This document shows positions 36,043 through 44,319 of a stretch of 64,000 nucleotides of DNA, piece by piece. The stretch is from Actinopolymorpha cephalotaxi (GTDB taxonomy: Bacteria > Actinomycetota > Actinomycetes > Propionibacteriales > Actinopolymorphaceae): positions 2,130,850 through 2,194,849 of the forward strand of contig NZ_JACBZA010000001.1 in the NCBI RefSeq assembly GCF_013408535.1. The letters are read 5' to 3'. Positions within the stretch are counted from its first letter, which is position 1, and each line of letters opens with the position of its first letter. Below the pieces are notes generated by a model. It did not search any database. It was not told the DNA's origin and saw nothing but the letters and a program-made list of their open reading frames with translations. Position numbers and translations under genes: made by a program.

Positions 36043-37404
36043 GTGCCGGACTCCGCAAGCTCCGCCAGCGTCACCTCCGACACCGACGCCGAGCCCGAAC
36101 TCCGCAGGGCGATCGGCCCCAAGCTTCTGTTGTTCTTCGTCGTCGGCGACATCCTCGGCACCGGCATCTACGCCCTGACCGGCAAGGTCGCGGGTGAGGT
36201 CGGGGGAGCCGCGTGGATGTCGTTCGGCCTGTCGTTCGTGGTGGCGATGTTCACTGCGACGTCCTACGTCGAGCTCGTCGGCAAGTACCCCCGAGCGGCC
36301 GGAGCGGCGTTGTACGCCCAGCGCGCCTTCGGGATTCACTTCCTGACGTTCATGGTCGCGTTCGCGGTGATGTGTTCGGGCCTGACCTCGGCCGGTGCCG
36401 CGGCCCGAACGTTCGGCGGTGACTACCTCACCGAGTTCGTCGACGTGCCGACGCTGTTGGTGGTGGTGGCGTTCCTGGTCGTCCTCGCGCTGATCAACTT
36501 CCGGGGAGTGTCGGAGTCGGTACGCCTCAACGTCGTGCTGACCTGCGTCGAGGTGTCCGGCCTGTTGTTCATCATCGTGATCGGAGCGATCGCGATTCTT
36601 CGGGGAGTCGGCGAACCGGGCAGGTCGTTCGAGTTCAACTCCGACGGCAACCCGTTCGGCCTGGTGGTGAGCGGCGCGGCGCTGGCGTTCTTCGCCCTGG
36701 TGGGTTTCGAGGACTCGGTCAACATGGCGGAGGAGACCCACAACCCGCAACGGGTCTTCCCGCGGGCGCTGTTCATCGGCATCTCCATCACCGGTGTCAT
36801 CTACATGCTGGTGGCGTTCATCGCGACCAGCCTGGTCCCGCTGGACACCCTGAGCGGGTCCGACGGCCCGCTGCTGGAGGTGGTCCGGGTCGGCGCCGAC
36901 TGGCTGCCGCTCGCGGTCTTCTCACTGATCGCGTTGTTCGCGGTGACGAACTCCGCGCTCATCAACATGCTGATGGCGTCCCGCCTGGTCTACGGCATGT
37001 CCCGGGAGCGGATCGTTCCCCGGGCGCTCGGCGTCGTCCACCGCACCCGGCGCACGCCGTGGGCGGCCATCGTGTTCACCTCGGTGCTTGCCATCGGCCT
37101 GGCCACGTGGGGCGGGGTCAGCCAGCTCGGGGGTACCACCGCGCTGCTCCTGCTGTGTGTCTTCACGCTGGTCAACGCCGCGGTGCTGGTCCTGCGAAGG
37201 GACCAGGTGGAGCACCGGCACTACCGTGCGCCGACGGTGTTCCCGGTGCTCGGGATCGTCTGCTGCGCCTACCTGGCCACACCGTGGAGCGGGCGCGACC
37301 CGCAGGAGTACGCCATCGCGGGTGTGCTGCTCGCGATCGGTCTGGTGCTGTGGCTGGCCACCTGGGTGGGGCGGCGGTGGAGCGGCGCCACGGCCCGGTC
37401 CTGA
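36043..37404 (+). CDS. APC superfamily amino acid permease
   Basis: 453-residue transporter with 12 predicted membrane helices. The first helix carries the APC substrate motif (LLFFVVGDILGTGIYALTGK), followed by PRAAGAALYAQRAFG and FFALVGFEDSVNMAEETHNP. Family members exchange or take up amino acids or polyamines across the membrane; specificity cannot be read. GTG 36043 is preceded by AGGGGGAC. It follows parE by 137 bases and is convergent with parC, so it is inserted between the two topoisomerase IV genes. Confidence 0.92.
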   Translation: MPDSASSASVTSDTDAEPELRRAIGPKLLLFFVVGDILGTGIYALTGKVAGEVGGAAWMSFGLSFVVAMFTATSYVELVGKYPRAAGAALYAQRAFGIHFLTFMVAFAVMCSGLTSAGAAARTFGGDYLTEFVDVPTLLVVVAFLVVLALINFRGVSESVRLNVVLTCVEVSGLLFIIVIGAIAILRGVGEPGRSFEFNSDGNPFGLVVSGAALAFFALVGFEDSVNMAEETHNPQRVFPRALFIGISITGVIYMLVAFIATSLVPLDTLSGSDGPLLEVVRVGADWLPLAVFSLIALFAVTNSALINMLMASRLVYGMSRERIVPRALGVVHRTRRTPWAAIVFTSVLAIGLATWGGVSQLGGTTALLLLCVFTLVNAAVLVLRRDQVEHRHYRAPTVFPVLGIVCCAYLATPWSGRDPQEYAIAGVLLAIGLVLWLATWVGRRWSGATARS

Positions 37405-37461
37405 CGGACGGGCCGGGCACGCGAGCCGATCTCGTTCGGCGGGCCGGGCGTGAGGAGTGGG

Positions 37462-37489
37462 TCCGGCCCGGGCGAGTGGCCGGGCCGGA
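37462..37489. terminator. Bidirectional hairpin between the permease and parC
   Basis: TCCGGCCCGG (37462-37471) pairs with CCGGGCCGGA (37480-37489) around an 8-base loop in the 91-base gap between two convergent genes. Confidence 0.65.
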
Positions 37490-37495
37490 TCCGCG

Positions 37496-39943
37496 TCAGG
37501 TGAGCGGGCCGCCGATGGCGGCGATCGGCTTGGTGGACGGCTCGCCGGAGCCATCCCGCCGCCCGGTCGCGGGCGGCAGCGGCACCGCCGCACCGGCGGC
37601 GGTGGCGGCCCGCGCGGGTGCCGGCCCGGCCCAGGCGAGCTGGATGACCTCCTCGCCCTTGAGGAACCGGTGACAGCGCACCCCTCCGGTCGCGCGTCCC
37701 TTGGGGGGGTACTCGGTGTAGGGGGCGACCTTGAGTGAGCCGCCGTCCATCCCGGGCAGCGCGGAGGTCGAGCCGGCCACGGTGACGACGACGGCTTCCT
37801 GGTCGGCGGGCACGGCGCCGAAGAAGACCACCCGGGCCTTCGCGCCGAGCCGGATCCCGCTCACCCCGCCGGCGGTCCGGCCCTGCGGGCGTACGGCGTC
37901 GGCGGCGAACCGCAGCAGCTGGGCGTCACTGGTGACGAAGACCAGGTCCTCCGCACCGGTACGCAGCTCGGTCGCACCGACCACCTCGTCGCCCGCCTTG
38001 AGGGTGATGACCTCCCAGGCGTCACGGTTGGCCAGGTGATCGGGTGCGAGCCGCTTGACCACGCCGGCGGCGGTGCCCAGCGCGAGGCCGGGGGAGTCGG
38101 GGTCGAGGGTGGTGAGGCACACGCCGCGTTCGCCCTTGTCCAGCGAGACGAACTCGCTCAGCGGCGCGCCACCCTGGAGGTTGGGGACATGGGCGGTCGG
38201 CGGCAGCGCCGGCATGTCGAGCACGTTCAGCCGTACCAGCCGTCCGCCACTGGTGACCAGGCCGACCTGGCCGCGGGCGGTGCCGCGTACGGCGGACACC
38301 ACAACGTCGTGCTTGGCACGCGCGCCCTCGGTCGGCAGCGGTTCGTCACCGGTGGTGCGGGCCATCAGCCCGGTGGAGGACAACAGCACCCAGCACGGGT
38401 CGTCGGCTACCTCCAGCGGGACGGTGCTGGTGACGGCGTGCCCGGACGACTCCAGCAGCACGGTGCGGCGTTCGGAGCCGTAGGCGTTGGCCATCTCGGT
38501 CAGCTCGCCCGACACCAGCCGCTTGAGGAGGCGTTCGTCCTCCAGGATCGCGGTGAGCTCCTCGATCTCCTTCTCCAGCGTGGACTTCTCCTTCTCCAGC
38601 TCGATGCGGGAGAACTTCGTCAGCCGGCGCAGCTGCATGTCGAGGATGTACTGCGTCTGGATCTCGGTGAGGTCGAAGACGGTCATCAGCCGGTCCTTCG
38701 CCTGCCCGGCGTCGTCGCTGCCGCGGACGATCTGGATGACCTCGTCGATGTCGATGATGGCCAGCAGCAGGCCCTCGACCAGGTGCAGCCGGTCGGAGGC
38801 CTTGTTCAACCGGAACGTCGTACGCCGCCGGGTGACGTCGTAGCGGTGGCCGAGGTAGACCTCCAGCAGCTGCTTGAGTCCGAGCGTGCGCGGCTGGCCG
38901 TCGACCAGGGCGACGTTGTTGATGTTGAACGACTCCTCCATCGGCGTGAGCTTGTAGAGCTGCTCGAGGATCGCCTCGGGGTGGAAGCCGTTCTTGATCT
39001 CGATGACGAGCCGCAGTCCGTGCGCCCGGTCGGTGAGGTCCTTCAGGTCGGAGATGCCCTGCAGCTTCTTGGACTGGACGAGCGTCTTGATGCGCTCCAT
39101 CACCCGCTCGGGGCCGACGTTGTAGGGGAGCTCGGTGACGATCAGGCCCTTGCGCCGCGGCGTCACGTTGTCGATCCGGACGGTGGCCCGCATCTTGAAC
39201 GCGCCCCGGCCGGTCTCGTAGGCGTCCCGGATGCCGGCCAGGCCCACGATCTTGCCGCCGGTGGGAAGGTCGGGGCCGGGGACGTAGCGCATCAGGTCGT
39301 CGAGGCTCGAGCTCGGCTTCTTGATCAGCTGCCGGAGCGCCTGGATCACCTCGACCAGGTTGTGCGGCGCCATGTTGGTGGCCATGCCGACCGCGATCCC
39401 GGAGGCGCCGTTGACCAGCAGGTTGGGGATGGCCGCGGGCAGGACCTGCGGCTCGCTCTCCTGGCCGTCGTAGTTGGGCTTCCAGTCGACCACGTCCTCG
39501 TCCAGGGATCCGGTCATCGCCAGGGCCGGCGCCGCCATCCGGCACTCGGTGTAGCGCATCGCGGCGGGACTGTCGTCGTGGGAGCCGAAGTTTCCGTGGC
39601 CGTCGATCAGCGGCACCCGCATCGCGAACGACTGGGCCATCCGGACCAGCGCGTCGTAGATCGCCGAGTCGCCGTGCGGGTGCAACTTACCCATCACCTC
39701 ACCGACCACCCGCGCGCTCTTGACGTGCGGGCGGTCGGGGCGCAGCCCCATGTCGGACATCGTGTAGAGGATCCGCCGCTGCACCGGCTTGAGGCCGTCG
39801 CGGGCGTCGGGCAGCGCTCGGGTGTAGATCACCGAATAGGCGTATTCGAGGAAGCTGGTCCGCATCTCGTCGCCGACGTCGATGTCGCTGATCTGCTCCT
39901 CGAAGTCGTCCGGGGGCGGCAGCGTGGCTTTGCGACGGGCCAT
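37496..39943 (-). CDS. parC: DNA topoisomerase IV subunit A (ParC/GyrA family)
   Basis: 815-residue DNA-cleaving subunit. The winged-helix region has [40 protein letters not shown] and the catalytic tyrosine in [11 protein letters not shown]. The coiled-coil tower and exit gate follow ([20 protein letters not shown]). The C-terminal beta-pinwheel (from about residue 500) has degenerate blade motifs ([20 protein letters not shown]) and no full GyrA box, which supports ParC. It also has an Ala/Pro-rich tail ([20 protein letters not shown]). The partner subunit is the ParE at 33827. ATG 39943 is used; a GTG at 39955 is possible. Confidence 0.93.
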   Translation of the reverse strand: MARRKATLPPPDDFEEQISDIDVGDEMRTSFLEYAYSVIYTRALPDARDGLKPVQRRILYTMSDMGLRPDRPHVKSARVVGEVMGKLHPHGDSAIYDALVRMAQSFAMRVPLIDGHGNFGSHDDSPAAMRYTECRMAAPALAMTGSLDEDVVDWKPNYDGQESEPQVLPAAIPNLLVNGASGIAVGMATNMAPHNLVEVIQALRQLIKKPSSSLDDLMRYVPGPDLPTGGKIVGLAGIRDAYETGRGAFKMRATVRIDNVTPRRKGLIVTELPYNVGPERVMERIKTLVQSKKLQGISDLKDLTDRAHGLRLVIEIKNGFHPEAILEQLYKLTPMEESFNINNVALVDGQPRTLGLKQLLEVYLGHRYDVTRRRTTFRLNKASDRLHLVEGLLLAIIDIDEVIQIVRGSDDAGQAKDRLMTVFDLTEIQTQYILDMQLRRLTKFSRIELEKEKSTLEKEIEELTAILEDERLLKRLVSGELTEMANAYGSERRTVLLESSGHAVTSTVPLEVADDPCWVLLSSTGLMARTTGDEPLPTEGARAKHDVVVSAVRGTARGQVGLVTSGGRLVRLNVLDMPALPPTAHVPNLQGGAPLSEFVSLDKGERGVCLTTLDPDSPGLALGTAAGVVKRLAPDHLANRDAWEVITLKAGDEVVGATELRTGAEDLVFVTSDAQLLRFAADAVRPQGRTAGGVSGIRLGAKARVVFFGAVPADQEAVVVTVAGSTSALPGMDGGSLKVAPYTEYPPKGRATGGVRCHRFLKGEEVIQLAWAGPAPARAATAAGAAVPLPPATGRRDGSGEPSTKPIAAIGGPLT

Positions 39944-40143
39944 ACGGAAGTGCACTCCTCAGGTTTGGTGAGGCCGAACCAGGTGGCTGGGGTCCTCGAA
40001 GAATCGTGCCACCCACCACCGACAGTGCCACACAGCGACTCGCGGGCGGCGGCCGCTCGTCGTCGGCCCACCCCCGTCAGCCCACCCCGTCGTCGGCCCT
40101 CCTCGTTGCGCCTGCCGTCAGCCCCGGTCGCCGGCGTCTGCCG

Positions 40144-40893
40144 TCAGGGCGCCGGCCGGGGGAACGGTGCGGCCGCCGCGACGAGCTCGGTGACCAGCAC
40201 GATCGAGGCCGCCTCCACCGCCAGCAGGCACACCAGTACGACCAGCTGGAACGCCGCGGCCCGCAGCGGCGGGGCGCCGCCGAGGACCATCCCCACGAAC
40301 GTGCCGGGCAGGGTCACCAGGCCGACCGTCCGGGTCTGGTCGAGCGCGGGCAGCAGCGCGTCCGCCCCGGCCCGCCCGGCGATCTCGCGGTACGCCTGCC
40401 GCGGGGTCAGCCCGACGGTCATCGCCGCCTCGACCTCGCCCCAGCGGCCGCGGAGCTCTGCCAGCACCCGCCGCCCGGCGAGGGTGGTGGCAGACATCGC
40501 CCCACCGACCAGGATGCCGCCGAGGGGGAGGAGGGTGGCCGGGTTCGTCGGGACGCTGCGGGTCAGCAGGAGGAGGACGAGGACCGGTACCGCGGGTACG
40601 ACGATCGCCGCGCCGGCCCGTGCCCAGGCGTCCGGCAGGCCGCGCAGCCGGCGGGCGCTGGTGAGGGTCGCCACCCCGGCCATCAGCACGAGGAAGGCGA
40701 GCGTCCCGGCGTACGACGAAAGCGCGAAGCCGACCACGAGGCCGACCGCACCGAGCTGGACGATCGCGCGGCCGACGGCGAGCGGGAGGGCGCGCTGGTG
40801 GCCCAGGCCGCCGAGCCTGGACAGCAGCGCGGCGAGGCCGGCCAGGACCGGGAGGAGTACGAGGGTCGCGGGGCCCAACCCGACGGAGTGCAT
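40144..40893 (-). CDS. UPF0014/FetB-like ABC transporter permease
   Basis: 249-residue polytopic membrane protein of the UPF0014 family, whose Escherichia coli member FetB exports iron with the ATPase FetA. Signatures are RAIVQLGAVGLVVGFAL, PLGGILVGGAMSATTLAGRR, EAAMTVGLTPRQAYREIAGR and TVGLVTLPGTFVGMVLGGAP. No ATPase gene lies beside it, so either a distant FetA partner exists or the protein acts alone. ATG 40893 overlaps the divergent GNAT control region closely. Confidence 0.88.
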   Translation of the reverse strand: MHSVGLGPATLVLLPVLAGLAALLSRLGGLGHQRALPLAVGRAIVQLGAVGLVVGFALSSYAGTLAFLVLMAGVATLTSARRLRGLPDAWARAGAAIVVPAVPVLVLLLLTRSVPTNPATLLPLGGILVGGAMSATTLAGRRVLAELRGRWGEVEAAMTVGLTPRQAYREIAGRAGADALLPALDQTRTVGLVTLPGTFVGMVLGGAPPLRAAAFQLVVLVCLLAVEAASIVLVTELVAAAAPFPRPAP

Positions 40894-40909
40894 GGGACAG
40901 GATGGACCC

Positions 40910-41743
40910 GTGACTGCGGACACCCGGCCACCAGGTCCCTCATCAGGTCCCCCACCAGGTCCCTCCGGACGCCGCGCGGAACCTCCCCGGGAAGGCCCGG
41001 GAGACACCGGCCTCCCTGCCGGTCGCTCGCTCGGCGACCTGTTCGCCCGGGTCGAGCGCGCCGAGTGGCCACCGCCCGACGGCACCTTCCGGGTGCTGCC
41101 GCAGCCACCGGGACGCACCGCGGCGGTGGTCGCCTTCACCGCGCACACGGTGGTCGCCGCGGACGTATCGCCCGAGTGGGTGCGCGGTGTACTCGACGGC
41201 TCCGAGGGCTCCGAGGGCTCCGAGGGCTCCGAGGGCTCCGAGGGCTCCGACGGCTCCGACGGCTCCGGTGCCACCGACCTGGGGGCGCCGATGAAGCCGG
41301 CGTTCCTGTCCGCCCTGGCCGCGTACACCGGCCGCCGGATCGGCGCGCTCGACCAGATGATGCTGGCCGGCCCACTGCCCGGTCGGCCGTCGCCGGAGCT
41401 GACGGGGCTACCGGAGCTGACCGAGATCACCGACTCGGGCCATCCCCGCGTACGCCGGGCGCACCGCTACCGCGACGACGTACGCGTGTACGCCGCGGAC
41501 GGCGGCCTCGTCCTGGTCGGCCGCGGGCTGGCCGGCCGGTGGGAGATGGCGTTCGAGGTCGAGCCCGACCGGCAGGGCCGCGGACTCGGCCGGTCGCTGG
41601 CCCTCGCGGCCCGCCACCTGCTGCCGCCCGGCGCCGGCGCGGTGTGGGCGCAGGTGTCACCGGGCAACGCCGCGTCGGTCCGGACGCTGCTGGCGGCCGG
41701 CTACCGTCCGGTCGGCGCAGAGGTGCTGCTCGTCGCACGGTGA
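40910..41743 (+). CDS. GNAT N-acetyltransferase with internal Gly-Ser-Glu repeat
   Basis: 277-residue protein. The C-terminal part is a GNAT domain (about 185-277): RWEMAFEVEPDRQGRGLGRS with the acetyl-CoA loop, then WAQVSPGNAASVRTLLAAGY. The N-terminal part (40-180) is a separate region of unknown fold (SLGDLFARVERAEWPPPDGT, PAFLSALAAYTGRRIGALDQ) interrupted at residues 97-120 by GSE repeats. GTG 40910 is used; an in-frame ATG at 40892 overlaps the divergent FetB start and would add six residues. The substrate is unknown. Confidence 0.78.
   Translation: MTADTRPPGPSSGPPPGPSGRRAEPPREGPGDTGLPAGRSLGDLFARVERAEWPPPDGTFRVLPQPPGRTAAVVAFTAHTVVAADVSPEWVRGVLDGSEGSEGSEGSEGSEGSDGSDGSGATDLGAPMKPAFLSALAAYTGRRIGALDQMMLAGPLPGRPSPELTGLPELTEITDSGHPRVRRAHRYRDDVRVYAADGGLVLVGRGLAGRWEMAFEVEPDRQGRGLGRSLALAARHLLPPGAGAVWAQVSPGNAASVRTLLAAGYRPVGAEVLLVAR
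41198..41269 (+). repeat. 9-bp coding microsatellite (Gly-Ser-Glu/Asp)x8
   Basis: Eight in-frame copies of GGCTCCGAG or variants: five GSE, two GSD and one GSG. The copies are identical at DNA level for the GSE part, a sign of recent slippage. The repeat encodes a flexible acidic linker between the two halves of the GNAT protein and keeps frame whatever the copy number. Confidence 0.9.
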
Positions 41744-41949
41744 TTCCCGGGCCCGAGCCAGGGACCGAACCGGGGACCGAGCCGGGGGCATGCGCCCGGG
41801 GTATGAGCCGGAGGACGGATACCAGATGTGGACCGGGCCACGCCCCGCGGCCGGACACAAATCCTGCGCCCGCCCGGGCTCGGAGTTTCCGGCCGGGTGG
41901 CGGAAGCCCACCGGTAGTGTGGGCGCCGGAACCGTCAGGGAGGCAGTGC

Positions 41950-43566
41950 ATGTCCGGCTCGAGTAGGCGCGCCTTCTTGCTGCGTTCGCTGGCCCTCGGG
42001 GTGTCCGCTCCCACGGTGGCGTCCGTCCTGGCCGGCTGCACCGGTGACGACGGCCGGCCGTTCGGTAACCCCGCGACCCGCCAGCGAGCCGACGACGCCG
42101 CGCGCTACCGCGGCCAGATCACCGTTGCCTCGTTGGAGAATCCGCCGAAGGCGGCGCAGGAGGCGCTGACCCGGGCCTACCGCGAGCACCAGCCGGACGT
42201 GCGGATCTCCTGGCAGACCAAGGACTACGCCGACTCCGGTGCGTACGAGCGCTGGCTGGGCACCCAGCTGTCGGCCAACCGGGTCGGGCCGGACATCGTC
42301 ACCAGCGGCTACGCGCCGGACTTCCGCGGCTTCGTCGACTTCAACGAGTACCGCGCGCAGGTCAACCCCTACACCGGTGATGCCTGGGAGAAGGACTACG
42401 CGTTCGAAAAGTACCGCGAGCTCACCGCCGAGGGCACCCGGCCGCAGCTCGGCACCGACCAGCTGCACCTGTTGTGGTACTACAACAAGGAGATCTTCGC
42501 CGCGGCCAACGTCAGTCCGCCGAGGAACTGGCGCGAGGTCGTCGAGGTCAGTGCGAAGCTCAAGCGGGCCGGGCACATTCCGCTGTCGACGAACTTCGAC
42601 TACATCCTTCCCGGCTGGATCTGCTCGGTCTACTTCGACCAGTACCACCCCTCCTGGTCCACCGCCGCGCGCTCACAGCCGGGCGACTGGAACTGGAACC
42701 CCGAGCTCGACGGCGACTTCGACTACGACGCCAACGACCCGGCGCTGCACGCGAAGTACACCTACAGCGCCCAGCGGTTCTACCAGGCGCTGAAGGCCAA
42801 GACGCTGCGGTACGACACACCGGCGATGGTCGAGCTGGTCACCAACCTGATCAGGGTCTTCCCGCAGTACTCGAACGGCGACTTCTTCGCCTACACCGAC
42901 CAGTACCTCCCGTTCGTCCAGGGCAAGGCCGCGATGCTCGTGGACGGCTCGTGGTCGCTGACCCTGCTGCACAAGGACCTTCAGTCGCTGACCGAGACCC
43001 GGGCCAAGAAGCTCGGGATCAAGGCCGGCAAGCTGGAGCCGTTCGACTGGGACGTCTTCGAGTTCCCGCCGATGGAGGGCCCGCTGGTCGAGTCGCGGCC
43101 CCGCCCGCCCGAGGGCACCACGGGCTATCACCTCGGAGTGGTGGAGAAGGAACCCGAGCACACCGAGATGGTGATGGACTTCCTGATGTTCTGGTTGTCC
43201 AAACCGGGCTACACCGCGTTTCTGCAGGGCACCTCGGACGCGCACGAACTCGCGCCGGCCGGCCCGCCGATGGTGAACGGCATCGAGTACCCCCGGGAGA
43301 TCGCGGACCTGCTCGGAAAGGTCCAGCAGAAGGGCATCGCCGGCCCGGCGTACGGCAGCTTCTGGGTCAACGGCCCCGGCGGCGGGCGTACCACCCAGCT
43401 TCTGCAGGCGTTGTTCACCAACGTCCTGCAGCGCCGTACGCCACCGCAGGAGTACGCCACCCAGGTGCAGAAGACGATCGAGACCCACTTCGCCGACATC
43501 CTGGCGAACACCGGCCTCACCGAGGACGACGTGGCCAACCCGGCGCGGCGGCCGCGTTCGGTCTGA
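41950..43566 (+). CDS. ABC transporter substrate-binding lipoprotein (sugar type)
   Basis: 538-residue extracellular solute-binding protein, family 1 type (carbohydrate). The signal has a twin-arginine-like SSRRAFLLR and a lipobox (ASVLAGC, lipidated C30), so it is exported, perhaps by Tat, and anchored to the membrane. Binding-protein blocks: ISWQTKDYADSGAYERWLGT, GPDIVTSGYAPDF, LHLLWYYNKEIFAAANV and QGKAAMLVDGSWSL. No permease or ATPase genes are nearby, so it is an orphan receptor or uses a remote transporter. A strong AGGGAGG site precedes ATG 41950. Confidence 0.9.
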   Translation: MSGSSRRAFLLRSLALGVSAPTVASVLAGCTGDDGRPFGNPATRQRADDAARYRGQITVASLENPPKAAQEALTRAYREHQPDVRISWQTKDYADSGAYERWLGTQLSANRVGPDIVTSGYAPDFRGFVDFNEYRAQVNPYTGDAWEKDYAFEKYRELTAEGTRPQLGTDQLHLLWYYNKEIFAAANVSPPRNWREVVEVSAKLKRAGHIPLSTNFDYILPGWICSVYFDQYHPSWSTAARSQPGDWNWNPELDGDFDYDANDPALHAKYTYSAQRFYQALKAKTLRYDTPAMVELVTNLIRVFPQYSNGDFFAYTDQYLPFVQGKAAMLVDGSWSLTLLHKDLQSLTETRAKKLGIKAGKLEPFDWDVFEFPPMEGPLVESRPRPPEGTTGYHLGVVEKEPEHTEMVMDFLMFWLSKPGYTAFLQGTSDAHELAPAGPPMVNGIEYPREIADLLGKVQQKGIAGPAYGSFWVNGPGGGRTTQLLQALFTNVLQRRTPPQEYATQVQKTIETHFADILANTGLTEDDVANPARRPRSV

Positions 43567-43635
43567 CGGAAGCTCGTCCGGGCCTCGGGCGCTCGCCGGA
43601 GGTGGTGCCTGTCGGCCGGCCGACCGTGCCGAAGG

Positions 43636-43893
43636 TCAGCGCTGGTCGGGCGCGAGGTCGACGAACTGGTCGCGCGGCTCACCCGCTGCCGCGCTCATCG
43701 CGGAGGGGGCGGGTCCCGGCCGGCGCGGCTCGCGTACCCCGGCCGGCGGTGGCCCCGCGTCAGGCGGTCCGCCCGGCCCTGACGGCCCCGGAGGCAAGGA
43801 CTCCCGGCGCCTGCGCAGCCGGGAGAGCAGGCCCCCTCGCCGGCGCGGCGGATGCCCCACGCGGCGGGATCGTGGTCGAGGCCGTCCGGGCAT
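43636..43893 (-). CDS. Possible small Arg/Pro-rich protein
   Basis: 85-codon frame that starts 8 bases after the stop of the small HTH gene, so it could be the second gene of that transcript. It is Arg- and Pro-rich and low in complexity (GGLLSRLRRRRESLPPGPSG) with no domain. In GC-rich DNA such frames arise easily by chance; only position favours it. Confidence 0.3.
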   Translation of the reverse strand: MPGRPRPRSRRVGHPPRRRGGLLSRLRRRRESLPPGPSGPGGPPDAGPPPAGVREPRRPGPAPSAMSAAAGEPRDQFVDLAPDQR

Positions 43894-43901
43894 CGTTCCC
43901 C

Positions 43902-44132
43902 CTACTTGTGCTTGCGTCTGAGCAGACCGGCGCGGCCGGCGAACCGCTTGTGGACCGCCTGGCGACTGACGCCCAGCGCGGCGGCGATGACCTCCCAGGA
44001 GCAGCCCTGGACCCGGGCCCGGCGGACCTGGATCTCGGTCTCGGCGTCGAGTTGGCGCTCGAGCGCGGCGATCTGGCCCAGCGCTTCCAGTGGGTCCTTC
44101 GCCCGCAGCGTGTCCACGAGTGTGTCCGGCAC
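43902..44132 (-). CDS. Small helix-turn-helix DNA-binding protein
   Basis: 76-residue protein: an N-terminal acidic helix (DPLEALGQIAALERQLDAET, likely coiled coil) and a clear HTH (WEVIAAALGVSRQAVHKRF), ending in a basic tail (LLRRKHK). Proteins of this size and layout are common in actinobacteria, and some sit beside Clp N-domain genes; none is here. The GTG start at 44132 lies six bases after a consensus -10 box, so the message appears leaderless. Palindromes overlapping the promoter suggest autoregulation. Confidence 0.85.
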   Translation of the reverse strand: MPDTLVDTLRAKDPLEALGQIAALERQLDAETEIQVRRARVQGCSWEVIAAALGVSRQAVHKRFAGRAGLLRRKHK

Positions 44133-44138
44133 GGTGTC

Positions 44139-44167
44139 AATCTAGGTTGACGTCCGATGGTTGTCAA
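44139..44167 (-). promoter_or_regulatory. Consensus housekeeping promoter, leaderless, for the HTH gene
   Basis: On the minus strand TTGACA (44167-44162) and TAGATT (44144-44139) are separated by exactly 17 bases. The G of the GTG start codon is 7 bases after the -10 box, where transcription should begin, so the mRNA would have no 5-prime leader. This is the best promoter in the window. Confidence 0.85.
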
Positions 44168-44187
44168 CCAAAGTTGGCAACCATCGG
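44154..44187. promoter_or_regulatory. Large palindrome over the HTH promoter -35 region
   Basis: CCGATGGTTGTCAAC (44154-44168) and GTTGGCAACCATCGG (44173-44187) are inverted repeats matching at 14 of 15 positions with a 4-base centre (CAAA). Adjacent GGTTGAC (44145-44151) and GTCAACC (44163-44169) form a second, overlapping palindrome. The site covers the -35 box of the HTH promoter and faces the Pat gene, so it is a likely operator for one or both genes. Confidence 0.7.
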
Positions 44188-44236
44188 TGCGAGGTCGTTG
44201 TCCCCAGCGGGACGTTCATGAGCCGACCCGGCCGGA

Positions 44237-44290
44237 CCCCGGTTCGGACGGGACCCCGATCGACCCCGACCGACCCCGACCGAACCGGGG
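44237..44290 (+). promoter_or_regulatory. Long hairpin with tandem repeat loop in the Pat leader
   Basis: CCCCGGTTCGG (44237-44247) pairs perfectly with CCGAACCGGGG (44280-44290). The 32-base loop holds three near-copies of a 10-base unit (GACCCCGACC type). It ends 29 bases before GTG 44320. If transcribed it would be a stable leader structure; it may instead be a protein-binding site. Confidence 0.55.
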
Positions 44291-44319
44291 CGAAATGGAC
44301 CGCGGCTACATTCGTTCCT

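Noticed and set aside
38036-41743. Very long plus-strand open frame through parC and the FetB-like gene
   Set aside because: Only the final part (from 40910) matches a family; the rest is antisense to well-supported genes.
43611-43624. Palindrome GTCGGCCGGCCGAC between the binding-protein and small genes
   Set aside because: Perfect, but made of GGCC blocks that arise easily in such GC-rich DNA, and without a loop it is no good terminator.
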